From Aestuariibius insulae (lineage in GTDB: Bacteria; Pseudomonadota; Alphaproteobacteria; Rhodobacterales; Rhodobacteraceae): DNA of 64,000 nt. Position 1 is the first letter of the stretch. Each line of letters opens with the position of its first letter. The notes below the pieces were generated by a model that was not told the origin of the DNA, did not search any database, and was given only the letters and a program-made list of their open reading frames with translations. Made by a program: the position numbers and the translations under genes. Below are positions 18,293-25,901 of the stretch, in pieces. Location: the NCBI RefSeq assembly GCF_040783535.2, contig NZ_JBFONW020000001.1:62001-126000 (forward strand). The letters run 5' to 3'.

Positions 18293-18769
18293 CTAGTCCA
18301 GAACGAATTCAGCGATGAGAAGATCGCGAATGCGACCTTCGCCCGCGACCACGCGCAACCGGCGCAGCATCTGCCCGCGCAGCCGAGCCAGCGCGCCGGG
18401 CATCTCGATCTGTTCGGGTTCGAGAGCGCCGAGATAGGTATGCATGACATCGATGATCCGGGGTTTGAGGGCTGCAACCTCCTCCTGATAAGCCGGTTCG
18501 ACCTCGACCTCGGCACGGAAGCGAAGGTGCTTATGCGCGCTGCTGCGCGGCAGCGAGATCACGATAGGATCAAGCGAAACAAAGGCCACCGGTTCAAGAA
18601 GTTCGGCAGGCGTCTGTGCCGTCTCTTCCATTTCGGGCGCAAGCAACATCCCCGACCAGATCGCGTAGAATGCGCCGCCGCCGCCCGCCAAAGCGAGGAC
18701 AAGGCCCAGCACGAGTGGAAGCTTGGACTTCTTTTTCGCGGGTATATCGGTGTCTTCGGTTTCGGCCAT
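18293..18769 (-). CDS. fliL: Flagellar basal-body-associated protein FliL
   Basis: 158 residues: a lysine-rich cytoplasmic start (PAKKKSKLP), one membrane helix (about 18-40), and a periplasmic FliL domain with VAFVSLDPIVISLP, HLRFRAEVEVEPAYQEEV and the C-terminal GRIRDLLIAEFVLD. FliL stabilises stators. The ATG at 18769 has AGAAAG upstream and gives the usual N-terminus, while a longer frame starts at 18805. First gene of a minus-strand operon, divergent from fliF, with a CtrA-like site between them. Confidence 0.9.
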   Translation of the reverse strand: MAETEDTDIPAKKKSKLPLVLGLVLALAGGGGAFYAIWSGMLLAPEMEETAQTPAELLEPVAFVSLDPIVISLPRSSAHKHLRFRAEVEVEPAYQEEVAALKPRIIDVMHTYLGALEPEQIEMPGALARLRGQMLRRLRVVAGEGRIRDLLIAEFVLD

Positions 18770-18818
18770 GACGGTCTTTCTTCTGCTGTCGTGCGAAACG
18801 GTCATAGCCGATGGAGAA

Positions 18819-18833
18819 CTAACCGATTGTTAA
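18819..18833. promoter_or_regulatory. CtrA-like box between fliL and fliF
   Basis: CTAA, seven bases, TTAA; read on the minus strand TTAA-N7-TTAG, one mismatch from the CtrA consensus. It sits in the divergent promoter of the fliL and fliF operons and continues with G as TTAAG/CTTAA. It is the best placed of the three boxes seen. Confidence 0.5.
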
Positions 18834-18880
18834 GGCTGATGGTCCATTGACGAGAAAAGTCACTCTTCAGGAGGAACCAG

Positions 18881-20470
18881 GTGCAGAACGTCGCCTCCCT
18901 TTGGTCCAACTTGACTGCCGGTCGCCGCATTGCCGTGATCGCATCGACCCTCATCGTCTTTGTCGCCGTCCTGATGCTGGGCCGGTCTGCCGCGCAAACC
19001 GATCTCACACTTCTTTATGCCGGGCTGGAGTCAAACTCCGCCGGACAGGTCGTGGCCGCTCTGGAGCAGCAGGGTGTCGCCTACGAGGTGCGCGGCGACA
19101 GCATCTTTGTGGACCGGGCGCAGCGCGATACGCTGCGGATGACCCTGGCCAGTGACGGTCTGCCCGCGAACTCCTCTCAGGGTTATGAGCTTCTCGATTC
19201 GCTGTCAGGTTTCGGGACCACTTCACAGATGTTCGACGCCGCCTATTGGCGCGCGAAAGAGGGCGAACTTGCGCGTACGATTGCGGCCAGCTCTCTGGTG
19301 CAGTCGGCCCGCGTCCACATCTCGAACCCGTCCCAGCGGCCCTTTGACCGAAGTACCCAGGCAACCGCCTCTGTGACTGTCACGACGAATGGGGGAACGC
19401 TTACCGTTCCACAGGCCAAGGCCGTTCGCTATCTCGTCGCCTCTGCCGTATCCAGCCTCTCGCCCGATGACGTGGCGGTCATCGATACCGAAGGCGGGCT
19501 TATTGCCGGGACAGAAGATCCCGTGGCTCTGGCGCAGGACGGCGACCGCGCCGCATCGGTTCGCGACCGGGTCGAGCGCCTCCTCGAGGCACGGGTCGGT
19601 TATGGAAATGCGGTCGTGGAGGTGAGCCTCGATACCGTCACCGAGACAGAGCAGATCACCGAACGCACCGTCGATCCGGGTAGCCGTGTGGCGATCAGCA
19701 CCGATACAGAAGAACAGACGTCGAGTTCGCAGAACAGCGGCTCCGGCAATGTCACCGTCGCGTCGAACCTGCCCGACGGAGAAGCAAACGGTCAGGAGCG
19801 AAGTTCCAACAGCAATGACAGCGAGACCCGCGAGCGGGTGAATTTCGATATCTCGGAAGTGCAAAGGGAGGTGCTGCGGGTTCCCGGTGCGGTCAAGCGG
19901 CTGACGGTCGCCGTTCTTGTCAACGGTGTGCCGCAGACGGATGCAAGCGGCAACAGCATCGTGGCTCCGCGCCCAGCGGAGGAGCTGGCGGCTTTGGAGG
20001 AGCTTGTGGCCTCGGCGGTCGGTTTTGACGAGGCGCGCGGCGACGTCATTACGATCAAATCGATGTCCTTCGATCCGGTCGTGCCGATGGGCACCGAAGC
20101 GATGACGCCAAGCGGGCTGCCTCTGAACCTCGACGTTATGCAGCTGATTCAGATCGGGATCCTCGCCTTGGTTGCTCTAATTCTTGGGCTCTTTGTTGTT
20201 CGCCCGGTTCTCTCGAATGCAAGCATGCCAGCAGAGCTTCCGGCCCCGACGCCGCCGCGCCGTTCGCCTGCATCCGCCACTCCGGCCCTCGAAGGGGAAA
20301 TCGATACAAGCGGCGCGTCGCTTGGCGATATGCCTGTCGTCTCCGGCAAGCCGAAGGAGGTTGAGGATCCCGTCGACCGGCTTCGGTCGCTGATCGGTGA
20401 ACGTCAGGACGACACTGTCGAGGTTTTGCGCAACTGGATCGATGCCCCCCGCCCGAGTGAGCGCGCGTGA
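18881..20470 (+). CDS. fliF: Flagellar MS-ring protein FliF
   Basis: 529 residues, starting with GTG after a strong AGGAGG. A membrane helix at about 17-37 is followed by ring-building motifs (YAGLESNSAGQVVAALEQQG, ALEGELARTI-like EGELARTIAASSLVQSARVH) and a second helix at about 420-440 (LIQIGILALVALILGLFVV). FliF forms the first-assembled inner-membrane ring, on which FliG docks through the C-terminal tail. The stop overlaps the fliH-like start by four bases. fliG is not in this window. Confidence 0.95.
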   Translation: MQNVASLWSNLTAGRRIAVIASTLIVFVAVLMLGRSAAQTDLTLLYAGLESNSAGQVVAALEQQGVAYEVRGDSIFVDRAQRDTLRMTLASDGLPANSSQGYELLDSLSGFGTTSQMFDAAYWRAKEGELARTIAASSLVQSARVHISNPSQRPFDRSTQATASVTVTTNGGTLTVPQAKAVRYLVASAVSSLSPDDVAVIDTEGGLIAGTEDPVALAQDGDRAASVRDRVERLLEARVGYGNAVVEVSLDTVTETEQITERTVDPGSRVAISTDTEEQTSSSQNSGSGNVTVASNLPDGEANGQERSSNSNDSETRERVNFDISEVQREVLRVPGAVKRLTVAVLVNGVPQTDASGNSIVAPRPAEELAALEELVASAVGFDEARGDVITIKSMSFDPVVPMGTEAMTPSGLPLNLDVMQLIQIGILALVALILGLFVVRPVLSNASMPAELPAPTPPRRSPASATPALEGEIDTSGASLGDMPVVSGKPKEVEDPVDRLRSLIGERQDDTVEVLRNWIDAPRPSERA

Positions 20471-21060
20471 TGGGCAAAGCGATGATCTACGAAGACTTCC
20501 GGGAGGACATGGTCGCAGGCGGCGTCCCGCTACGTGATCCGGAGGAAGAGCGTCGTCTGGCCGCCTATGAGGAAGGGCGTCTTGCCGGACAGGCCGAAGC
20601 GAAAGAACAGCTCGGGGCCGAGCAGGACCGACTTCACGCGCAGCTGGTGCAGACCTTTCTCGATATGTCGTTCGGCTATCGCGAGGCTGCCCTTCACCTT
20701 CAGCAGGCGCTCAAACCGCTGATCGGCACCATGGCCGAGGCAGTTCTGCCGCGGATGGCCGAGGCAACCCTGACAGAGCATATCAGCGAGCTGGTCGCGA
20801 CAAAGGCCGACCTGGTTGCAGAGCACGCGCTTGAAATTCGCGTCGCACCGCAGGCCAAAGAGCGCATCAAAGCCGCCCTAACAGAGGCGAAAACCTTCCC
20901 CGCCCGCGTGCAGGCCGACGACACGCTGACCCCTCTACAGGCGATCGTCACGCAGGCGGAGAGTGAAACCCTTCTCGATCTCGACGCGATCGTCTCGGAT
21001 ATCGGCGTCGCGGTCGAAGCTTTCTTCCATGAACAGTCCCGAAAGGCCGCCCATGTCTGA
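20467..21060 (+). CDS. fliH: FliH-like export ATPase regulator
   Basis: A 197-residue, glutamate- and alanine-rich protein with an N-terminal charged helix (EEERRLAAYEEGRLAGQAEA) containing the A/G-xxx-G spacing typical of FliH, and a C-terminal FliH/V-ATPase E-like domain. FliH regulates FliI and links it to the C ring through FliN, which is the next gene and overlaps by eight bases. Sequence identity to FliH is low, as usual, so the call depends on context plus composition. Confidence 0.7.
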   Translation: MMGKAMIYEDFREDMVAGGVPLRDPEEERRLAAYEEGRLAGQAEAKEQLGAEQDRLHAQLVQTFLDMSFGYREAALHLQQALKPLIGTMAEAVLPRMAEATLTEHISELVATKADLVAEHALEIRVAPQAKERIKAALTEAKTFPARVQADDTLTPLQAIVTQAESETLLDLDAIVSDIGVAVEAFFHEQSRKAAHV

Positions 21061-21316
21061 AACATCTCCGTTTTCAAACGTCCCTATCGAAGTGACGATC
21101 TCTGTCGGCCGGGCGCGCCCCGTTATCAAGGATTTGCTGGAACTGGGCGAAAACGCGGTCCTGCCGCTGGACCGCAAGATCGATGATCCGGTCGAGCTTT
21201 ATATCGGAGACCGCTTGATCGCCCGCGGTGAATTGCAGGAACTCGACGGAGAATCGGCGGGTCAGCTTGCCGTGCGATTGACCGAAGTCGCCGATCTGAA
21301 CGGATCATTGTCCTGA
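21053..21316 (+). CDS. fliN: Flagellar motor switch protein FliN (short form)
   Basis: 87 residues, almost entirely the SpoA/FliN domain: VPIEVTISVGRARPVIKDLL, ENAVLPLDRKIDDPVELYIG and RLIARGELQEL. FliN is a C-ring component and the docking site for FliH-FliI. It is shorter than the enterobacterial protein (137) because the variable N-terminus is missing. The start MSETSPF at 21053 is chosen; an in-frame ATG at 21029 would add eight residues. Followed five bases later by fliP. Confidence 0.9.
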   Translation: MSETSPFSNVPIEVTISVGRARPVIKDLLELGENAVLPLDRKIDDPVELYIGDRLIARGELQELDGESAGQLAVRLTEVADLNGSLS

Positions 21317-21321
21317 CCGGC

Positions 21322-22053
21322 ATGCGCCTCCTCGCCATGACGCTGCTAAGCGTGATGGCACTGATCTATGGCGGGCCTGCTTCCGCGCAGGAGTTGCCGT
21401 TCTCGTTCGAGGATGACGGCTCTCTGGCGACGCGATCAATCCAGCTGCTGGTGCTTATCACGGTGCTCAGTATCGTGCCGGGCATCGCGATGATGATCAC
21501 CTGTTTTCCGTTTATCGTGACCGTGCTGGCCATCCTGCGGCAGGGGATCGGGCTTCAGCAATCCCCGCCCAACATGCTGATCGTCAGCCTCGCTTTGTTT
21601 CTCACCTACTTCGTGATGGAGCCGGTTTTCATCGAAGCTTGGACGAACGGCATCACGCCACTTCTGGACGGTGAAATCGAAATACCAGCGGCCTTCACCC
21701 AGACGCTCGATCCGTTCCGCACTTTCATGTCCGGCCGTATCGATCCCGATACTTTCGCGGCCTTGGCCGATCTCCGGCCCGATACTGATCCGAATGGCCC
21801 GATTCCTGAAGCAAAACTCTCTGTCCTGATCCCGTCATTTTTGTTGTCCGAGATCGCGCGCGCCTTCCAGGTCGGGTTTCTGATCTTCATGCCGTTTCTG
21901 ATCATCGATCTGGTGATCGCGGCGATCCTGATGTCGATGGGCATGATGATGGTCCCGCCGGCCATCGTGTCGCTTCCTTTCAAGCTGGCCTTCTTCGTCG
22001 TCGCCGATGGGTGGAGCCTGATCGCGGGCAGCCTCGTTCGCAGCTATTTCTAG
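21322..22053 (+). CDS. fliP: Flagellar export gate protein FliP
   Basis: 243 residues with a cleavable signal peptide (1-23, ending GPASAQ), as in most FliP proteins, and four membrane helices. Signatures: MMITCFPFIVTVLAILRQGI, PPNMLIVSLALFLTYFVM and FLLSEIARAFQVGFLIFMPF followed by LIIDLVIAAILMSMGMMMVP. Together with FliQ and FliR it forms the gate. It is the last gene of the fliF-fliH-fliN-fliP run and of the flagellar locus in this window. Confidence 0.95.
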   Translation: MRLLAMTLLSVMALIYGGPASAQELPFSFEDDGSLATRSIQLLVLITVLSIVPGIAMMITCFPFIVTVLAILRQGIGLQQSPPNMLIVSLALFLTYFVMEPVFIEAWTNGITPLLDGEIEIPAAFTQTLDPFRTFMSGRIDPDTFAALADLRPDTDPNGPIPEAKLSVLIPSFLLSEIARAFQVGFLIFMPFLIIDLVIAAILMSMGMMMVPPAIVSLPFKLAFFVVADGWSLIAGSLVRSYF

Positions 22054-22066
22054 CGTGCATCGCCGA

Positions 22067-22522
22067 TCAGGATGGCTCCGGCTCAGATGCCAGCTTTGAG
22101 AGACTGTCGACTGCCGCAGACCACCCGCCGCGATACTCATCGAACAGGTCAGCTCCGGCGAGGCTCGTGATCTGCAAGGTAACACAAAGCGTGCTGCCTT
22201 TCGGACCTTCTGCGATTTCATGACCGCATAGCGAAACCGAAACAAGCTCCTCGTTGACGATCAGCATATCGGTAAGCGACAGAAACTCCGGCGTTACCAC
22301 GTGAAACAGACCCGTCGTTCTGAACTCGGGCGCCTCTTTAGGACCGCATCGGATCTCTTCGCGCCCGCCTGGGCGACAGTCGTATTCGTCGATGATCAGA
22401 ACGCTCTCGTCGTTCGGTTCACTCCATGTCTGACGAAGCTCTCGGTCCGTCATCACACGAAACAAGCGAGCAGGAGTGCACGCGATGTCCCGGTCCAATG
22501 TTAGGGTCGCGAAATCAGCCAT
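22067..22522 (-). CDS. SRPBCC (AHSA1-type) protein
   Basis: 151 residues with the AHSA1/START-like fold: N-terminal LDRDIACTPARLFRVMTDRE, a central GGREEIRCGPKE, and the C-terminal helix EYRGGWSAAVDSLSKLASE. Such proteins bind hydrophobic ligands or act as stress partners; the ligand is unknown. It overlaps the upstream ArsR gene by eight bases, a common ArsR-SRPBCC pairing that acts as a small self-regulated module. Confidence 0.85.
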   Translation of the reverse strand: MADFATLTLDRDIACTPARLFRVMTDRELRQTWSEPNDESVLIIDEYDCRPGGREEIRCGPKEAPEFRTTGLFHVVTPEFLSLTDMLIVNEELVSVSLCGHEIAEGPKGSTLCVTLQITSLAGADLFDEYRGGWSAAVDSLSKLASEPEPS

Positions 22523-22850
22523 CAGGGTCCTCCTGTTGAAAATCTTCCGCCAATGCGGACAGCCGGTCCAGCCGGCCCTCCCAAAGACGCCGGTGTTGCG
22601 TCAACCACGTCTCAGCCTCAACCAACGGAGCGGCCTCGATATGAACCATCCGAACGCGCCCAATCTTCTCGGATCGGATCAGCCCAGCGGATTCGAGCTT
22701 GCCCAGATGTTTGAGGAAGGAGGGGAGCGCCATATCATGCGGCCCATGCAGCTCGGATACAGGTGCGGGACCCGTAATGAGCTGTGCAATCACGGCGCGG
22801 CGCGTTGGATCGGCCAGGGAAGAGAAGACATGATCGATATTATTAGCCAT
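22515..22850 (-). CDS. ArsR-family transcriptional repressor
   Basis: 111 residues forming a winged helix: FSSLADPTRRAVIAQLITGP at the N-terminus, recognition helix region MALPSFLKHLGKLESAGLI, wing RSEKIGRVRMVHIEAAPL, and an LTQHRRLWEGRLDRL tail typical of the AHSA1-linked subgroup. There are no metal-binding CxC cysteines, so it probably does not sense metals through that site. The start codon lies inside a 16-base perfect palindrome, implying autorepression. There is no convincing ribosome-binding site. Confidence 0.9.
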   Translation of the reverse strand: MANNIDHVFSSLADPTRRAVIAQLITGPAPVSELHGPHDMALPSFLKHLGKLESAGLIRSEKIGRVRMVHIEAAPLVEAETWLTQHRRLWEGRLDRLSALAEDFQQEDPDG

Positions 22851-22858
22851 ATGGCTAA
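22843..22858. promoter_or_regulatory. Palindromic operator over the ArsR start codon
   Basis: TTAGCCATATGGCTAA, a perfect 16-base palindrome overlapping the ATG at 22850. A degenerate second copy (ATAGCTGAATGGCTAA) lies about 35 bases upstream of it in transcription, at 22891-22906. Two such copies suit ArsR dimers; binding is inferred. Confidence 0.65.
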
Positions 22859-22955
22859 CTAAATCGTCGGATCGATAGGGTCAATCAAAAGATAGCTGAA
22901 TGGCTAAGTTTTCCGATGATGGCGATATGTCAGAAGAAAACTACGGCATCAGAGC

Positions 22956-22993
22956 AAAAAAAGCCCCGCCAGATCCAACCGGATCGGCGGGGC
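22956..22993 (-). terminator. Terminator of ccrM
   Basis: A 13-pair stem (GCCCCGCC, one bulged A, GATCC / GGATCGGCGGGGC) with the loop AACC; on the minus strand it is followed by seven U residues. It lies 37 bases after the ccrM stop. Confidence 0.9.
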
Positions 22994-23029
22994 CAGTAGC
23001 ACCGGAGGACCTCCTCCGGCACGGGCGGC

Positions 23030-24133
23030 TCAGTGGGCGTGCATCTCCGCCCGGATCTGCTGTCGCAACAGGTCGATGGGCACCATCTTCCCGTCGCGCT
23101 TGAAAGCCCAATAGGTCCATCCGTTGCAGGACGGCGCGCCTTCCAGCGCGGCCCCCACCTGATGAATGGATCCCTTGATATCGTCCCCGATCAACGTGCC
23201 GTCAGCACGGACCTTTGCCTTGTGGCGACCGTTCAGCGACCACAGCTCTTCGCCGGGACGGAGCATCCCGCGCTCAATCAGCTGGCCAAACGGCACCCGC
23301 GGCTCGGCTCGTTTGGAAGCCGTGACCTCCAGCGCCTGCCGGTCGAATTTCCGGATCTTCGCGATCCGCGTCTTGGCGACCTCGCGATAGGTCGCCTCCC
23401 GCTCGATCCCGATGAAGTCCCGTCCAAGCATCTTGGCCACGGCGCCGGTCGTGCCAGTCCCGAAGAACGGGTCCAGAACCACATCCCCCACCTGCGTCGT
23501 CGCCAGAATGACCCGGTGCAACAGCGCCTCGGGCTTTTGCGTCGGATGCGCCTTCGCCCCGTCCGCGCCCTTGATCCGCTCATGCCCGGTGCAAATCGGC
23601 AGAACCCAGTCCGACCGCATCTGCACACCCTCGTTCAGCGCTTTTAGGGCTTCATAGTTGAACGTGTATTTCGCCCCTTCGCTGCGCGACGCCCAGATCA
23701 GCGTCTCATGCGCGTTTGTCAGACGCTTGCCGCGAAAGTTCGGCATCGGGTTCGATTTGCGCCAGACCACATCGTTGAGAATCCAGAAGCCTTGGTTCTG
23801 CAGCTCGGCGCCTAGACGAAAGACGTTGTGATAGGAGCCGATGACCCAAATTGCACCGTCAGGCTTAAGGATCCGCTTCGCCTCGGCTAACCAGGCGGAT
23901 GTGAACCGATCATAGGCTTCAAAGCTCGAGAACTGATCCCATGCATCATCCACGGCATCGACACGCGAATTGTCGGGGCGGTGCAACTCGCCCTTAAGCT
24001 GAAGATTATAGGGCGGATCGGCAAAGATAAGATCGACGGACCCGTCCGGCAGCTTTGCCATTTCGGCAACGCAATCCCCGTCCAGAATCGTGTTCAAAGG
24101 AAGCGCCGAAGCGCTTTTTGTCGTCGTCATCAT
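23030..24133 (-). CDS. ccrM: Cell-cycle regulated DNA adenine methyltransferase CcrM (GANTC)
   Basis: About 367 residues. The N-terminal part is a beta-class N6-adenine methylase with catalytic DPPY in VDLIFADPPYNLQLKGEL (about residue 35) and the SAM-binding DPFFGTGTTGAVAKMLGR (about 240). The last ~100 residues are the CcrM-specific RAMA domain (GMLRPGEELWSLNGRHKAKV, HQVGAALEGAPSCNGWTYW). It methylates GANTC in alphaproteobacteria. The ATG at 24133 has GAGG seven bases before it; in-frame ATGs at 24145 and 24181 are alternatives. Neighbour rnhB lies upstream as in many alphaproteobacteria, with three GANTC sites in the gap. Confidence 0.93.
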   Translation of the reverse strand: MMTTTKSASALPLNTILDGDCVAEMAKLPDGSVDLIFADPPYNLQLKGELHRPDNSRVDAVDDAWDQFSSFEAYDRFTSAWLAEAKRILKPDGAIWVIGSYHNVFRLGAELQNQGFWILNDVVWRKSNPMPNFRGKRLTNAHETLIWASRSEGAKYTFNYEALKALNEGVQMRSDWVLPICTGHERIKGADGAKAHPTQKPEALLHRVILATTQVGDVVLDPFFGTGTTGAVAKMLGRDFIGIEREATYREVAKTRIAKIRKFDRQALEVTASKRAEPRVPFGQLIERGMLRPGEELWSLNGRHKAKVRADGTLIGDDIKGSIHQVGAALEGAPSCNGWTYWAFKRDGKMVPIDLLRQQIRAEMHAH

Positions 24134-24181
24134 CGTCTGCCTCATGTCCCGGCGAGTTGTCCCGCTCGTTGCCCTGAACAT

Positions 24182-24220
24182 GAGTCAGACCTGATTCGCT
24201 GTCAAAATCTTTATTGAATC
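24182..24220. promoter_or_regulatory. Three GANTC sites in the ccrM promoter
   Basis: GAGTC at 24182, GATTC at 24193 and GAATC at 24216 all lie within 39 bases of the short gap between rnhB and ccrM. GANTC is the CcrM target, and in Caulobacter methylation of such sites in the ccrM leader affects its own expression. The cluster suggests the same feedback here. Confidence 0.6.
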
Positions 24221-24242
24221 AATGACTTGCAAAATTCGCTTG

Positions 24243-24848
24243 TCACAACATGTTGCGCACCGGCTTGAAGGACCGCCTATGGGCTGGGGTTACCCCAAGC
24301 CGAACCAAAGCCTCTCTGTGCTCTTTCGACGGATAACCGAAGTTCCGCTCCCATCCGTAGCCCGGCCACTGTTGCGCAAGATCCACCATGAGGCGATCGC
24401 GCCACACTTTGGCGATGATGGAGGCTGCCGCAATCGATAATGACCGTCCGTCGCCCTTCACCACCGCCTCTGCCGACAGGGTCAGATCGCGCGGCAACCG
24501 GTTGCCGTCCATCAGAACATGATCAACGGCGCCTAGCTGCGCGACCGCTCGCATCATTGCCAGATGCGATGCCTCCAGGATATTGATCCGGTCGATCTCC
24601 TCGACGCTGGCCTGCCCTATGGCCACTTGAGCGCAAGCGCCCAACATCTCCGCCAGATCTTCGCGGCGGCGCGCTGTCAGAACCTTGCTGTCGTTCAGGC
24701 CTTCTGGGATCCGCGCCACGTCAAGAACGACTGCCGCCGCCACGACCGGCCCGGCCAATGGTCCGCGCCCGACCTCGTCGACCCCCGCGACCCGCAGCAA
24801 GCCGCGCGCCCGGGCAGCATCTTCAAAGGAAAGGTCCGGTTGCGTCAC
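24243..24848 (-). CDS. rnhB: Ribonuclease HII
   Basis: About 201 residues. The motif VAGVDEVGRGPLAGPVVAAA near the N-terminus carries the first catalytic Asp and Glu; LMDGNRLP and GDGRSLSIAAASIIAKVWRD hold the others. RNase HII removes ribonucleotides and RNA primers from DNA. The GTG start at 24848 (TQPDLSFED) gives the family length; an upstream in-frame ATG at 24929 would add a basic 27-residue tail with no family match. Last gene before ccrM on the same strand. Confidence 0.92.
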   Translation of the reverse strand: MTQPDLSFEDAARARGLLRVAGVDEVGRGPLAGPVVAAAVVLDVARIPEGLNDSKVLTARRREDLAEMLGACAQVAIGQASVEEIDRINILEASHLAMMRAVAQLGAVDHVLMDGNRLPRDLTLSAEAVVKGDGRSLSIAAASIIAKVWRDRLMVDLAQQWPGYGWERNFGYPSKEHREALVRLGVTPAHRRSFKPVRNML

Positions 24849-24965
24849 GTCGCGCGATCTGCCGCGTTCTGATCCGCGACGCAACCGGATAGAGAGGATC
24901 CCAGCGATCACCGATCCTCCCTGTTCCAAAGCGGCAGGCCCCGATCGGCCTGCCGGTCATAGGGT

Positions 24966-25457
24966 CTAGCGGCGCGAGATGTAGAAGCCGACGTTCCGCA
25001 AACAGCCCTGCCGAAAGGCGCGCCTGTCTCCGTTCCGGGTCCGCACACGAACCTCGCAGTAGCGCGGAAGCTGCCCGACCCGAACGCCTCTCTCTCTAAG
25101 GCAGCGGGCCATGAAGACCTGGCCTCTCACCTGACGGTCAAACGACCTCAGACAGCGCGCTGGAAGCGCATAGGGAAGACGGTCGCCGCCATGCCGTGCC
25201 CGGCGATCCCCTCCGTCATCATCATCGTCGTCATCATCATCGTCATTGTCGTTCCGGTGGCGCCTGTCCCGGTGGTTTCGGCGCTCCCGCTCGCGGCGGG
25301 CTTCCGCGCGGCGAGCGTCTTCCTGTCGTTGGGCTTCGACCCGGTCCACAAGAAACCGCAGAACGTCGCTCATATCGGAGTTGTCGGCCAAAGCTGGTCC
25401 ACCGCCTGTCAGCGCAAGCACGCAGCCCATCACAAGGCCAAAGAAGGAATGTCTCAT
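24966..25457 (-). CDS. Exported protein with a charged repeat region and poly-aspartate run
   Basis: 163 residues with a signal peptide (about 1-25, ending GPALA). Residues 40-85 are of extreme composition: an Arg/Glu stretch (RRAEARRERERRNHRDRR) then ten consecutive aspartates encoded by GAT/GAC repeats. The C-terminal 70 residues are more ordered, with four cysteines (RCLRSFDRQ, ARCLRERG, RYCEVRVRT, GCLRNVGFY), which suggests two disulfides in the periplasm. I recognise no family. ATG at 25457 with GGAG upstream is preferred to one at 25472. Confidence 0.55.
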   Translation of the reverse strand: MRHSFFGLVMGCVLALTGGGPALADNSDMSDVLRFLVDRVEAQRQEDARRAEARRERERRNHRDRRHRNDNDDDDDDDDDDGGDRRARHGGDRLPYALPARCLRSFDRQVRGQVFMARCLRERGVRVGQLPRYCEVRVRTRNGDRRAFRQGCLRNVGFYISRR

Positions 25458-25628
25458 GTGGGGTCTCCCCATGTGGTCTCGTGCACCCCCGCCCTATGCG
25501 GTGGTGCTGACCCCAGGCTGGACGCCCCAAGATCCGTCAGACAATATCGCCACAGCGCTATTGGATAGCACCTGTCCCAACGCCGCCGTTATTGAATATC
25601 CCGCGCGCTCCCGCTTTATGGTCGAGCC

Positions 25629-25901
25629 ATGAAACATGCACTCACAGCTCTGGTCCTGCTCGCTTCCCCCGCACAGGCAGCCTGCTATGCCGACTACAAG
25701 GCCAAGCAGGATGATCCTCTGCGCCTTCACTACGGCGTTGTGGAAATCTCGGAACCCTGCAACCGCAACAATGCGCGATCCCAGCTCGAGCGTCGCCTTG
25801 ACGGGACGGGGTGGCAGCTTTTGAATGTGGTGTCGGTGTTCGACGAGAGTGGGCTGGATGAAAGGCGGGGCAGTGCAGGTAACTTCTTCCTCCGCTTCTG
25901 A
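25629..25901 (+). CDS. Small exported protein of unknown function
   Basis: 90 residues with a signal peptide (1-18, ending PAQA) and two cysteines in the mature part (ACYADYK, EPCNRNN). The C-terminal half (RRLDGTGWQLLNVVSVFDES) could form a compact beta fold. No family is recognised. Its 3' end overlaps the next gene by 44 bases in another frame. Confidence 0.55.
   Translation: MKHALTALVLLASPAQAACYADYKAKQDDPLRLHYGVVEISEPCNRNNARSQLERRLDGTGWQLLNVVSVFDESGLDERRGSAGNFFLRF

Noticed and set aside
22291..22312. parS-like CCACGTGAAACAG
   Set aside because: Only the right half matches; the left half has several mismatches and it lies far from the origin.
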